64,000 nucleotides of DNA, taken from assembly GCA_022829145.1 (NCBI GenBank), contig CM040758.1, positions 24,411,575 through 24,475,574 of the forward strand, written 5' to 3'. Origin of the DNA: Albula goreensis. Lineage: Eukaryota > Chordata > Actinopteri > Albuliformes > Albulidae. The notes beneath the pieces were generated by a model. It did no database searches. It worked only from the letters and a program-made list of their open reading frames with translations, and was not told the origin of the DNA. The position numbers and the translations under genes were made by a program. Position 1 is the stretch's first letter; the number at the start of each line of letters is the position of its first letter. Below, one piece after another: positions 53,280 through 62,478 of the stretch.

Positions 53280-56200
53280 ATGTGTATTGCAGACAGGCAG
53301 AAGGCAGAGCTCTCCCAGCAGCACGCTGAGTGGTGCAGGCAGATCACGCAGAGGCACATGCAGCAGATCGAGGACCTGCAGGCTGAGCTGCGCACACACA
53401 CCGAGCTCGTGGCCCTGCAGCAAGTACGTAGGTGAGGCGAGGTGACACTGATCCCGGATCAGAGCTCAGCAAGTGCGCAAGAGGCCACTGGCTTTCCCTT
53501 CGCTCATTGCTCCCTGATCTGAGATCAGTGTTTCTAAAGGGATGAGTGGTTTTGTAAGTGTAATGTTCCCCGGATTAGTTCCGCTTATGAGCAGGATTTA
53601 GAAAATTGACCCTGAACGGTTTTCCTTTCAGTTCATATTTATAATCAATTTTTAATAGTTATCTAACAGAGCGACAAACAAACTGTTGACATCTAACCCA
53701 TAGTTCATACAGAGAGATAAATAACTAGGCAGACAGACAGACATATAGGCAGATAAGTTAAAAAGAATGTAAAGTTGTTGTGTACAGTAATACTGTGAGC
53801 CTGGGCTAGTATCCAGTGCAGTCCTGGAAGGTAACCAGGATCTAGCAGTGAGGACATTGAGGCGCACCTTGATGACATCATAATGAGGACTGGGCAGGGT
53901 AACTCAGTCAGATCAGCCCAGCATGACCGTTGCAAACTGGCTGCGCATGTGTAGCTGTACTCTGGGAACTGGTCACAGGCACAGTTTGTTTTAAATCAGT
54001 GTCATTTTACTGAACTGCAGCCTCAGACTTAAAGGAGTTGAGCATAAAAATGCTGCTCATTCTGGAACCCTTCGCTGCAACACTTCCACTCACTCCCACA
54101 TACATTTTGACATCAGGTCTTATGAAGTCTTGTCTGTGGTCTGACTGAATCTGCACACAGACACTGATTCATTGTCAGAATCAAAGGCTGTTTCTTGATG
54201 TTAGAAAATGAACTAATAGCCTTTTTTAGGGTGAACTATCCCTTTTAATTCCGTGGCAGATAAAGCAAAACCGACCTCTCACAACCTCTTTTCTTATTTT
54301 AACGAGCTGTGAAACTCTTTTTCTCTCTGTACTTTTGTTTTTTAACAAGCTGTGAAACCAGTAGCTTATTAGCGGTAGCCTCTCCACTCTTCCCAGACCG
54401 CCTCCCATGGCTCAACCCCCCCTCTGCTGCCTGCCTCCCCCCACCCACAGGACTTTAAGCAGCAGAACCAGGCCCAGGCCTTTGAGAGGCAGCTGGAGGA
54501 GAGCCGCGCGGAGGTGGCGGGGCTGAGGAGGGAGAATGGCCAGCTCAAGGAGCAGCTGGCCTCCCTGCACTCCCAGGTGGACAGCAAGACCCAGGAGCCG
54601 TACAGGTTGCAAGACCCAGAGCAGCATCCAAGGTGGGTGGCAGCATGGTGTAACGGTTAGGGAAAAGGACTTGCGCTTTGGAGGTTGCAGGTTCAAATCC
54701 CCATCAGGGTAATGTTGTTGGATAGTAGCATGCCAGAGCCATTTGTCTGCGGTGCCTTTGCAGGTGCTTGCTCTAATTGAGTACTGCACCACCTGGTTTC
54801 AGTCCACCTGGCCAATTTGCACAATCATGTGGTGCAGTGTGCTTTGGGAACCACCCTCAGGTTGACCTGCCTTGAAATGTAGCTGAATAGCTGGGGGGAA
54901 CTGGACTTGTTACTCAGTGGGTGCAAGCTTAGGGGGGAGCACTGCTGCTGTACTAATTCTTGTTAAGCAAGATACTTAACAAGAATTGCTTCTGTAAACA
55001 ATGTTTAAATGACATGTATGTGCTTTCAAAACATAAGTTAGTCACTCTGAATATTAAGCTTCGAATGTGAAATTCCACAGATTTATAGGGAGTATCTCAA
55101 TGAGTACTTCCTGATTAACTGGAGGAAATGAGGAAGTATATCACTCCTAGTTTCATTTGTAGGTTCTGGTTACTAACCAGTAGTGAGATATGCATACAAC
55201 AATATGGAAGCTGAAGACCTCAGCCTCTCCATCCGTTTTTGGTGTCACAGAGCCAACTCTCCATTGGCTGCTGTAGATCTATGCGTGTGAGCTCAGGGAC
55301 CATCGGCAGTAAGCCCTCACTGTCTAATTTTATCCCTCTGAGAGCCAACCAGCAACTGTAGCGTGTGTAATTAATGACTGACTGAAGAGATTATTTGCTT
55401 AAAAATTTAGCAGGCTTACTACCATTAGGTCCATTTTTGGTGGGGTCTGAGGAGAATCGTGTAGCAGTTTGAGATATTTTGTTGAAATTTGATGAGTATA
55501 AAATTCTGGGCTTGCGGGGGTGGAAGTCTGATGTGACGTCCTTTTGGTAGAGGTGGAAAACCCCAACTTCAGCAAGTAAAGTGCTACGTGGCATTGGTTC
55601 CACCCATGTGCTAAAATGCCTAATTTCACTGATTAGCTCCGCTATCTGGCTGAAGAGCTCTGCTAGTTACAATCCGCTGGATTAGTGTAAGAGTGGAGCA
55701 AATTCATGGGAGTACTGACGCAGGGATGTTCTCCTCTGCTCTTTGGCCTTATCATCAGTTTCCTGTAACCCCCAGAGTTACAAGAGATGCTCTTTTTAGG
55801 TAAGCCCCACCTCACCATTCCACATTTACTCCCCTCGTCTGGTTGGGCAGGTGATGCCACTTGAGTTGTATGGCAGATTTGGTTGATTTAGGTACAGAAA
55901 GATTTCATATTACAGCCACCCACCAAAATTCCCGATTGATCAGAAGCAGTCACACTTGGCTGATTTGTTTGCAAAGTGAATCAATTTAAGGTGAAGTGAA
56001 TCAGAGCAAGAAAAAAATAGGCAAGCCAGACAAGCGAAATTACCGGCACAGAATCTGTTGTGGAACGGCTTTGCTGCCAGCTAGCAGAGTGAAACAAAGC
56101 GAGTAATTGACTTTGTGTTTATCACAGAGTTTATCTACCGCTGCTTGCCCTCTGAAATTAAACTGAGGGTATTGGACTAATGTGATGGTTGCGTTTGGGC

Positions 56201-59200
56201 ATTTCAAATTGGAGAGGAAAAAATGTCATCGGGAATTCATAATTTTGACAACAGTAGTCAAAAGCTGCAAGATCAAGCAACAAAGATTCTACAAGTATTA
56301 ATAATTCATATATTTTAGTCCTGATTATCATAGCTAACATGCATTTAGCGCTTTACTGATGCTTTATATAGTCGCTGGTATACAGTATATGTATGTATAT
56401 GTATGGAAGTATTGTTCGTGTGGTCTGACATTTTTGCAAAAGTAGGACGATACTAGGACATTAGTTAGGTGAAATAACTTATTTTCCCCAACACTGTAAG
56501 TGGCCCTGGATAACACCATCTGCTAAGGGACTGTACTGTGATGTCCTAGTATTGTTCATGGATGCCTGTAGACGCTTTACGGCGATCGCGCATGCAGAGC
56601 CGTTTCAGTGCGGCACACGGAACATTCTGGAGGCGGGGGGACGGTTCACCCCTCCTTTGATCTACCTGCAGCTCCCCTGTGCCGTCTCTCAGGTGTTGGG
56701 ACGAAGGGGCGAAGAACAGACAGCACCTGGAGGTGGAGAATCTCAAGAGGGAGCACAGGAAGGAGATCCAGACCATTGTGTCAGACTTCAGCAGCGCCCA
56801 GACACGGCTACAAGCAAGGATCGTCTCCTTGGAAACAGAGTGCGTATCGCAGAGTTCTTGAGCGCATCGTCCATGCTGAAAAGGGCAAGGCTGTACAGTC
56901 AGGGGAGGTGAAACGAAACGCGCAGGAGGCATAACAACGAATGTTAATGCGAGAAGGAAACAGACGATTCGCCCGCGCTGTCTGAAATGAGACCACAGAA
57001 ATCCCAATTAAACAAAAAAAAAAAAAAAAATCACACAGGCAAAAATGACTTCAGAATCCTGAGCATGGCAAAATATTATTCTGGAGGTTTACATTGCCTT
57101 CCTGTAGAACAGCTGCAGTATCTCATTACGCATTTCAGTCAGCCAGTGGGACACAAGGAACTTTTTAAAACAATTATTTTTGTAATACTTTTTATATTTA
57201 AAAAGCCAAAAAAAAAACAATATTGAGGTACCATCCAATTATCTGGGGGATAATTGCTTTGAATTCACCAAGTATTGCATTTTGAGACATGCACTATTTC
57301 TGTACGAAATAATCAAAAGACTGAAGACAGTACTTTTAAAGGCGCTAATACATGATTCAGACTTGTTTCAGACTTGGTCATATGCTCTGTTCCAAAAGCT
57401 ACCGTTCTACCTTTTTAGTAGTGTTACTATGAGAAATATTTTTAAAAAGCAGGAAAAACGTGTGATGCAATTCATGAATCTGGTCTTGAATTCAATCATC
57501 AATCGCTTGCAGTGCTTGAGTGCTAAGTGCAAATTCAGATGCTCAGTTTGATTACTAATGTACTAAACAGATTTTTGTTTTTAAATAATTAAAGACTGAG
57601 AGAAAAAGAAGAAAAATGCAAGAGGCGAGAATCCAGAATAGAGGACCTGCAGGTCATTGGGATGCTCCAGGATAAGCTGAGCGAGAGGGACCAGGTCATC
57701 AAACGACTTGTGGTAAGTGGTTTCTGAAGTACAAAATACCTTTATCCTCAAGTCTTTATCAATAATGTATTGCATTTATGCGGGTCCTTCGTGTTAAGTG
57801 CTCTCAAGGTGGGGGGGTGGTGGGTGAAGGGCGTTTGAGATTCGCCTCCAACCTGTCACCCTCCACTAGGTGACACACAGTGGCCATTTTGTGGCTTAGT
57901 GTGTATTGCATGTCAACTGACGTGGAGGAAGAAAAAAGGTTTAACTTATGATTTCCTTACCACTTTTGTATGATGCAAGTAACAAATCAGATTACTGTTT
58001 TCTTGTGGGTTGAAAAAGCATTGCAGTGAGTCAGGAGCTCAGAGTCAGTTCTGCAGTGAATCTGCAGTGTCTCATGTAGCACAGTGTTCCCATCATATCA
58101 CCACAACATTGCTACTCAGCCCAGAGGGAGCACTGCTGTCCACTGGTCAAACAACACCACTTTCAGCAATAACCTGATTTTGCCAAATATTAGCCATTTC
58201 CATGTGCTCGTGTATTTGCACAGTACTCTAGCACATGGAAAACACACATGCATTTTTACAATGCACTTTTTGAGAGCAAAGATCAAAAGAGTTCACAACA
58301 AAGTCAAATGTGAAGGCCCAAACCAAATATCAAATGAAACAAGATAGCTAATAATAAGGATGCAGTTAAAACTGACAGCACTGTTGAAAAATGTTTTAAG
58401 CCTTGATTTAAAATTTAATTTAAAAATTGACACTGTAGCTGGTTCAGGGATGTGATTTTCAGTGATTAATCAAACCGTACATTTCTCATGGGGCCGTGCT
58501 AGCATTCGGCTTTATTTTTGAACACTCTCTGCTGCTATCAGCTGTCACCGGCTGGAAAAATCTCTTGATGCGTGTGCTTATGACACATCCAAGATCTCTT
58601 CCTCTGGGTACGATGCTCAGGGTATGAAAATCAGCATTTCCTCATGAATTCAAGAAGAGAGTACAGAAATCTTATCGCTCAGCCCCACCTAGCTAGCAGC
58701 CATTAGGCAGGAGAGTTTTGGAGAGGAGGGGTTGGGGGAGTGGGGGTATTGCCCCTGGCAAGGACATGTGGCCGTAACCCACTTTTAGAAACAAGTTACT
58801 GAGCCATTCCCACAGACAGTTCCAGAATAGAAGCGGAATGGAAATCTACCGAGTTCCGTGGCCGTAAGAAAGATGGAGAGTCTCGCAAAACTACCACCTT
58901 CCCTCATACCTTACTGGCTGCTCTCCGCGGCTAGAGGGCCTGTGTGCTCAGCAGCTTCCTGCTCCAGCCAGGCAGCTGAAGCACCTGTTTCTATGTTATA
59001 TTTCCATTTAAAAAATACATTGTTTTATTTTAAATAATGATCATGCTGTTTGAACCAATGAACCGTCCCTCCCTTAGGCGGATGAAAGTTGCTGTAAAGA
59101 GAGCTGAAAATCCTGACTGTAGCCAATGGCCTGTATTCAAAAAAACCATCACAGAATAGTATTGCTGATCTGGAGTCAGTTTTCCTCCACCCATAATATA

Positions 59201-62200
59201 ACATTAGCCATTATTTGGACACAAGGTAGAGCTGATCCTAGATCAGGGTCTGGGTCAAATTAGGAGTGCTGGTCTAGGATCAGATTTCCTAACTGTCTGT
59301 ATCCTAGCCTTATCCATCATGAGAAAAAGCAGCTGATCTGAGATCAGGGCTCATACTCTGAGCCTGTTTACTGGCCTCAAGTGTAGAATGTGATTTATCT
59401 CATAACAGGAGGAGAGGCACCACCTCCATCAGCACCCCCTGGTGGCCAGCGACAGCTCTACACTGAAGACGTATGAAAACAGACCACAACCCGGGAGCCT
59501 CACTCCAACGTTGAGGGTGAGTGCAGCTTCACTGCGCGGCCGGATCCAGGCAACACGCATACAGGAAAATCAGCTTCGATGTCAGGGGACAGGACTGAAA
59601 TACAGGGGGTCCTCGGGTTACGACGGTCTCGAGTTACGTCGTTTCGTGGTTACGACGTACTCCCATATATTGTTTAAAAAACCTAGTTTCGACCTAAGCA
59701 GTTTGGTTCGTAAATACGACCACAGAAATAAAGATAAGAAATTGTTCTCTCTCTTTTTTTATGAGTGTTTCGTTTAATTACTGTATTTTATATGTCCTTC
59801 ATGTGTTGTCTGTACAGTGTGAGTGACTTAAGGTGTTAACTTAGGTATAATTTAGGTATAAATTCCGACTTGCGTCGAAAATCGACTTACGACAAGTCGT
59901 AAGAACGGAACTCGTTCGTAAGTCGAGGACCCCCTGTATAAAGAATTGAGCCAGAGAAAGCTAAAGATGAGAATAGCTGTAAACTTCAAATAAGCTGATA
60001 GAGAGAGTAAGAGAGAGGGAGAGAGAGATCCACAACATCTGAGTTGAAAGTGAGGTTTTGTGGATCCTTTGAACTCAGACACTCAATGATTACATTCTTG
60101 TTGGAATATAGACGGTTAGAAAAATGCATCTACTCTCTTCAATTTGACAGGCAGAGTTTCCAGAGTAAAGATGTTTTATCTTGAAAGAGAGCGAGAGAAA
60201 GGTACTGTTTTTCATGTCACACAGTCAACAAAGACAGCCGGAAGAGAATACATTAAATTCACCATATGAATAACTCAGATAGAATTATATGAAAATAAAG
60301 TGGGAGAAAGCCGAAGCATCATTTGTTTTGATTGTGTGGGCAGGGAAAAAGAGGAGGGTGCTGCAAATTAAATTTAAATGCCTGACACTGTAATGAGACT
60401 AAGCAAACAGTGGACAACTGGTCACCCTGTCTGAATACATGCAACAACATTTACTTTGGCATTTGTGTGTGTTACAGCACATCACACCACGTAAAGTCAA
60501 GGACAAAACATTTGTTCCTAAAAACCAACCTACAATCATATTACTTTGCACCAGGCCAAAACCATTTTGTCTAAAAAGTGGATGCAAATCCAGGTCCTTG
60601 ATAGAAATCGATCTATGCCTGCCGCAGCGGTGTAGGTAAGCCATTTGGAAGCTCAGTAATCATCGTTATTTCTCTTGGCTGCCTCTGCCAACTAATCAAG
60701 TCACCATTGTAAATCTTAAAAGCATCCGTTCTGACACATACAGCAGTGCCAAAGTAAAAACATTTTTAAAAAACAGACAGGCATTTGGTGATTTGAACCC
60801 AGCGATTGTGTTTGGCTGTGGAGGGTTTATTCTTTTGATTGTTTCCAACAAGTACTGTATATGGAACAGCTCATTTTAAATACACACATTGTGTGTGGAG
60901 TTGATGAAACCTCACTTTCTGGTCCCTACATAATATCCCCATCCCCCCTGATTCTAATGATAAATCGGTAAGATTTGTTTTTGAATCAGATGAAGTATTT
61001 TTTATCAGACATGAAGATATCCAAAGCTTGTTGTTTTTCATGCCTTTCAGTTCTTTCTACATGTTATTCAGGATTAATCTGTTATTTTTATTCATTATTC
61101 ATGTTGTAAATGTATCAGAAAAAGAAGATGGAGGACACGCCCCCTCGCGTGATCAGCGTGCCAAACCTGAGCTCCTACGAGAGGAGCTTCCTGGGGCCCG
61201 AGTCCGCCGCGGCAGGGGCCCGGTCTCCGCAGGCCGTCAAGTCCCCCAGCTTCGAGCACGGACCGGGCCGGACCACCCCCAGGACCGCCACCCCCACCAC
61301 CCCGGTCCCGCCCCCCATCATGGAGTCCCCCGGCAGGGCGTGAGGTACAGCCGGGGGTCCCCCTCTGACGACTACCACCAGGGAGTGACCAGCTACGGCC
61401 AGCCCCCGAGGTCAGTCCACTGCTGGACAAGGGGTCATACACCAGGGTCAGGGACCAGCAAAAAGCACAACCCAGCACTATTTACATGGAATAAATGTGT
61501 TAGCTGCATACCAGAACAACGCTAAACAACATAACTTCACTTCAGTCTGACACACCCATTTCCTGAAAAATGTTCATAACATGACACAATTAGGGGCATA
61601 CTAAAATGTACTATTAATTTGATGTAATAAAAGATTTCAAGTGCGGAAACTGGGCTAGAAAGACAGCTTGAAAGAAGGTGAGACAAAGTAGGTGGAAGGA
61701 TGGGAGGAGATTGAGTTAGGTAAAGGAAGATGGAGACGATGAAGGGCACTGAAGTAAGAACACGGGGAGTATATGGAAACCTTTGCTGATATTTATAACA
61801 ATGTATATGTAAAATGGAGGTGACAAGTAATGTCTGTATCTCGCATCAGGGTTTCAGCTGCTACTAAAATAAACTCACTCCTGACTTTCTGCTACTATAC
61901 ATCTCAAGATGGTTTCCATAGTGACAAGTTATGGGTTGGTTGAGTGGATCCTTCTCATCTTTAAGCTGAAGATTTGACATCTTAAATCTCAGTCTCCAGT
62001 GGCCATCAGAAGACATCCCAAACTCGACAGTTCACACTGAACAGTTTCCAAAACTTTCTACATCTCGACAGTTGAGAGCATTTTGATCTGAACTCACCTT
62101 TATCATACACAGTAAGGGAAGCAGTCTGACCCACCTTCCCCCAGTTTAAATTTAATAAGGGCAGAGTAGGAGTTTCGTGTGGAAAGTGACTAATTTAAGA

Positions 62201-62313
62201 CAGTCCCACCCTTCTCTTTCAGAACCCCGTCCGAACAGCGGCCCCTCGAACCCGGGTCTGAAGGTCAGGACCCCCAGCGGCAGGAGTGGTTCACAAAATA
62301 CTTCTCCTTCTGA
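21343..62313 (+). CDS. FAM184B: FAM184B: coiled-coil protein, 18 exons, three single-base frame breaks
   Basis: Function unknown; the FAM184 family is long coiled-coil proteins. Exons: 21343-21483, 33210-34004, 37610-37745, 39055-39206, 40159-40364, 43409-43519, 45892-45990, 47379-47500, 47942 or 47947-48066, 50504-50695, 52815-52968, 53293-53423, 54451-54632, 56693-56839, 57595-57712, 59409-59516, 61119-61410, 62223-62313. Family landmarks: HTKMCKKIAQLTK at the end of exon 1, VIYSLNTKNEEQEA opening exon 2, KRLEEMMKKHAGE, EHRKEIQTIVSDFSSAQ, IEDLQVIG, VPNLSSYERSFLG and the terminal QEWFTKYFSF. Most of the rest is Glu/Arg/Leu-rich heptad-like helix. Phases agree throughout except inside exons 5, 9 and 17. 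One extra C/G in each restores one frame of about 1099 aa (human about 1060). Exon 9 could instead be explained by an A-run miscount at the end of exon 8. The start is the first ATG before the conserved N-terminus. Whether the breaks are real is unresolved. Confidence 0.94.
22878..22990 (+). repeat. Diverged dispersed block, copy A
   Basis: Shares ordered motifs with 25437-25550 and 28108-28225: a TTTAAT-like start, AAACTCA, GGTCAAA, a TTGAGTAAT-like segment followed by GCTGCC, then TTTCACA. No terminal repeats were found. Confidence 0.5.
25437..25550 (+). repeat. Diverged dispersed block, copy B
   Basis: Contains TTTAATGACCCAAACTCATG, then TGGTCAAAAT, TTGAGTAATCGCTGCCTG and GTCAGTTTCACA, in the same order as copies A and C. 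Confidence 0.5.
25915..26285 (+). repeat. 37-bp minisatellite, about 10 copies
   Basis: The unit contains CTCCAGGACTGGAGTTAAAC followed by CTGCAGACACTGCAGCC. The last copy decays into 'gtgtttaacacccctg', resembling the end of a common fish interspersed repeat, so the array probably grew from one end of such an element. Confidence 0.9.
28108..28225 (+). repeat. Diverged dispersed block, copy C
   Basis: Contains TTTTAATGGACCAAACTCAG, AGGTCAAAAT, TTGAGAATTTGCCGCTG and TTTTCACACAAGCAGAATG, matching the order in copies A and B. Confidence 0.5.
28694..28760 (+). repeat. Teleost-type dispersed repeat fragment
   Basis: Contains GGCATTTGTTAGACGCTCTT and then CCAGAGCGACT, the sequence common in teleost SINE and DNA-element tails; related to 6187-6250. 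Confidence 0.65.
29440..29720 (+). repeat. TG-rich tandem duplication, ~147 bp period
   Basis: The segment beginning TTTGTGCACCTGAGTGTTTG near 29458 recurs 147 bp later as TTTGTGCACCTGACTGTTTG. Both are embedded in TG/TATG-rich sequence, and long chance ORFs arise here on both strands. Confidence 0.7.
32698..33170 (+). repeat. 76-bp minisatellite, about 6 copies, abutting FAM184B exon 2
   Basis: The CTCAGACAGTATACTC motif repeats every 76 bp (for example 32829, 32905, 32981, 33057), separated by a conserved 'attaatacatatgggctttg' segment. The array stops about 40 bp before the exon 2 acceptor. Short ORFs inside it are repeat artefacts. Confidence 0.92.
33210..34004 (+). CDS. FAM184B: FAM184B exon 2 (265 codons)
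   Basis: The largest exon, phase 0 at both ends. It encodes VIYSLNTKNEEQEA, then a nearly continuous Glu/Arg/Leu-rich predicted coiled coil, ending SKRHCIKAQERTQ. Very GC-rich. A 254-codon antisense ORF across it is a shadow of the codon bias. Confidence 0.95.
34955..35131 (-). mobile_element. SINE-like fragment in reverse orientation
   Basis: Runs from 'ttacatttatcata' through 'ctttgctcaagggtataacg' to GGGAGCCAAACCTACAAG, the reversed B-box region, and 'gcccagctccccatc'. This order is typical of teleost tRNA-derived repeats read backwards. Confidence 0.55.
36058..36272 (+). repeat. TG / GGTG compound simple repeat
   Basis: A pure TG run (about 36058-36091), then GGGTGGGT-type and TGTG stretches repeating imperfectly. 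It produces spurious Val/Cys/Gly ORFs on + and His/Thr/Pro ORFs on minus. Confidence 0.9.
40159..40364 (+). CDS. FAM184B: FAM184B exon 5, with an internal frame break
   Basis: The exon enters at phase 0 with QVEALSTQRQELLRA, then hits an in-frame TGA at 40216-40218. The frame shifted by one base is clearly coding (HAEELRRVRRQTEEERGR, then KRLEEMMKKHAGE) and leaves at phase 0. The exon is 206 nt; 207 would keep both ends in phase, so one base is missing near 40199-40203 (GGGCC). Confidence 0.85.
41635..42134. mobile_element. 500-bp MITE with terminal inverted repeats
   Basis: The left end GGCTGTGTCTCAAGTTGCAT is mirrored at the right end, whose reverse complement begins GGCTGTGTCTCAAATTGCAT. 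The similarity continues into TACTTG/GTGTACT repeats. AAG flanks both ends (41632-41634 and 42135-42137), consistent with a 3-bp target duplication. There is no transposase ORF. Superfamily not assigned. Confidence 0.75.
43626..44430 (+). repeat. 55-bp minisatellite, about 14-15 copies
   Basis: The unit begins CAGACCATTTACCAAGCAGA, continues TCTGACTGGGGTAGTCTGTA and ends CCCTGTACCCATTCA. The copy starts at 43626, 43681 and 43736 give the 55-bp period. It begins about 105 bp after FAM184B exon 6. Confidence 0.95.
46095..46300 (+). mobile_element. Degenerate tRNA-SINE-like element
   Basis: The order matches the 6590-6770 element: a GTGTAATGGCTT head, 'cctgaattggttttgtaaa', 'tatccagctgcataaac' and a tail ATAAAAGCGTCGGCTAAA. 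The B box is decayed. Confidence 0.55.
47942..48066 (+). CDS. FAM184B: FAM184B exon 9, frame not continuous with exon 8
   Basis: The open frame gives RRHELAEQHLSALARL, then RDKDSEIKEIKDSFQRK, ending phase 0. Exon 8 ends with two bases of a codon, so the join fails as written. Either the acceptor is 47947 and one C is missing in the CCC at 47963-47965, or the acceptor is 47942 and the seven-A run at the end of exon 8 is one base too long. Confidence 0.7.
48888..49480 (+). repeat. CT-rich minisatellite, ~73-76 bp period
   Basis: Blocks of CTCTCTCC and CCTTCCCTC alternate with a marker 'cttactgtcttgatttttct' that recurs about every 75 bp, roughly seven times. It lies between FAM184B exons 9 and 10. 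Confidence 0.9.
50504..50695 (+). CDS. FAM184B: FAM184B exon 10 (64 codons, Ser/Asp-rich)
   Basis: Phase 0 at both ends. Begins KKVEGRRIDPG, contains the acidic serine stretch EPLSDSDSECLERE, and ends in HRQDIK. The acceptor has a good T-rich tract. I could not align it to a segment of human FAM184B from memory, so it may be skippable or lineage-specific. Confidence 0.75.
51645..51765 (+). repeat. (CTAT)n tetranucleotide microsatellite
   Basis: Nearly perfect ATCT/CTAT repeat of about 110 bp, flanked by CTGT variants. Confidence 0.95.
52493..52812 (+). repeat. 36-bp minisatellite running into FAM184B exon 11 acceptor
   Basis: About nine copies of a 36-bp unit built from GTGTCTCTGGGTGTGTCCCT and GACCACGCCCCTGG. 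The final partial copy, GTGTCCCTG, continues into TGCAG, the splice acceptor of exon 11 at 52815. Because 36 is a multiple of 3, long ORFs (164-197 codons) appear on both strands; they are artefacts. Confidence 0.95.
53117..53290 (+). repeat. TG-rich tract directly upstream of FAM184B exon 12
   Basis: TG repeats with TCTG/CATG interruptions, ending in TGTGCATGTGTATTGCAG just before exon 12. It takes the place of a normal polypyrimidine tract. Confidence 0.92.
53440..53530 (+). repeat. Fragment of a dispersed 'GATCTGAGATCAG' repeat
   Basis: Contains GATCCCGGATCAGAGCTCAG and CTGATCTGAGATCAG, motifs shared with 59150-59380 and familiar from the tails of teleost interspersed repeats. Confidence 0.4.
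54645..54790 (+). mobile_element. tRNA-derived SINE head
   Basis: The A-box-like TGGTGTAACGGTTAGGG (about 54649-54665) is followed by a B box GGTTCAAATCC, an excellent match to the pol III consensus. There is no clean tRNA acceptor stem, so it is not an independent tRNA gene. It starts within about 12 bp of the exon 13 donor. Confidence 0.7.
54870..55010 (+). mobile_element. SINE body/tail fragment
   Basis: 'gcactgctgctgtac' followed by an AAGCAAGATACTTAAC segment and 'gaattgcttctgtaaa', the same order as in the bodies of the other SINEs here. It may belong with the head at 54645. Confidence 0.5.
56470..56542 (+). repeat. Teleost SINE tail fragment
   Basis: 'gtaagtggccctggataaca' then CATCTGCTAAGGGACTGTA and a TGTGATG end, a mutated form of the teleost tail 'ctggataagagcgtctgcta'. 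Confidence 0.6.
59150..59380 (+). repeat. Dispersed repeat with several 'GATC...AG' blocks
   Basis: Contains GATCCTAGATCAGGGTCTGG, GTCTAGGATCAGATTT and GCTGATCTGAGATCAGG, resembling the tail regions of fish interspersed repeats; related to 53440-53530. Located just before FAM184B exon 16. Confidence 0.5.
59603..59936. mobile_element. 334-bp TA-flanked MITE (pogo/Tigger-like ends)
   Basis: The left end CAGGGGGTCCTCGGGTTACG and the reverse complement of the right end, CAGGGGGTCCTCGACTTACG, match at 18 of 20 positions. The element is flanked by TA on both sides (59601-59602 and 59937-59938), as expected for Tc1/mariner/pogo insertions. Inside are many TTACGAC/GTCGTAA repeats and intact CpG. There is no transposase ORF, so it is non-autonomous. 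It lies 86 bp after exon 16. Confidence 0.85.
61119..61410 (+). CDS. FAM184B: FAM184B exon 17, with an internal frame break
   Basis: Encodes KKKMEDTPPRVISVPNLSSY and a Pro/Thr-rich linker, then reaches TGA at 61341-61343. The frame shifted at the five-C run 61327-61331 continues as RYSRGSPSDDYHQGVTSYG and joins exon 18 at the right phase. The exon is 292 nt; 293 fits both neighbours. If the TGA is real, the C-terminal QEWFTKYFSF would be lost. Confidence 0.88.
62223..62313 (+). CDS. FAM184B: FAM184B exon 18 (terminal)
   Basis: A CTCTTTCAG acceptor, then TPSEQRPLEPGSEGQDPQRQ, followed by the conserved end EWFTKYFSF and TGA at 62311-62313. The match to the human C-terminus fixes the reading frame and shows the break in exon 17 is internal. 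Confidence 0.93.
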
Positions 62314-62472
62314 GAGCGAACCGTGCAGCAATCACCCCCAAAAACACCCGCAACGTCGAAGAAACGCAGCAGCCGTATTCATGTTGAGGCCTTTCTGACA
62401 GTATCTGCCTAGAGGTTTCCCAAGACCACGTCATACTGTGTGTGCCCATTCAGAGTAAGCTGATAATTATCA

Positions 62473-62478
62473 AATAAA
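62473..62478 (+). terminator. FAM184B: FAM184B polyadenylation signal (AATAAA)
   Basis: Lies 160 bp past the stop codon and is followed within 30-60 bp by a GT/G-rich stretch (TTGTTGTTGTTG, then GGGTGGGGG), a typical downstream element. Confidence 0.75.

Noticed and set aside
54649-54715. Possible tRNA gene
   Set aside because: A and B boxes are good, but there is no paired acceptor stem and a SINE-like sequence follows, so I call it a SINE head.
54955-54987. Perfect 13-bp inverted repeat with 7-bp loop
   Set aside because: It falls in a SINE body whose family sequence has a similar 'gagcaaggtacttaacctga' stretch; the palindrome probably arose by chance mutation there.
59442-59777. 111-codon ORF
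   Set aside because: It is an out-of-frame reading of FAM184B exon 16 continuing into intron and the MITE.
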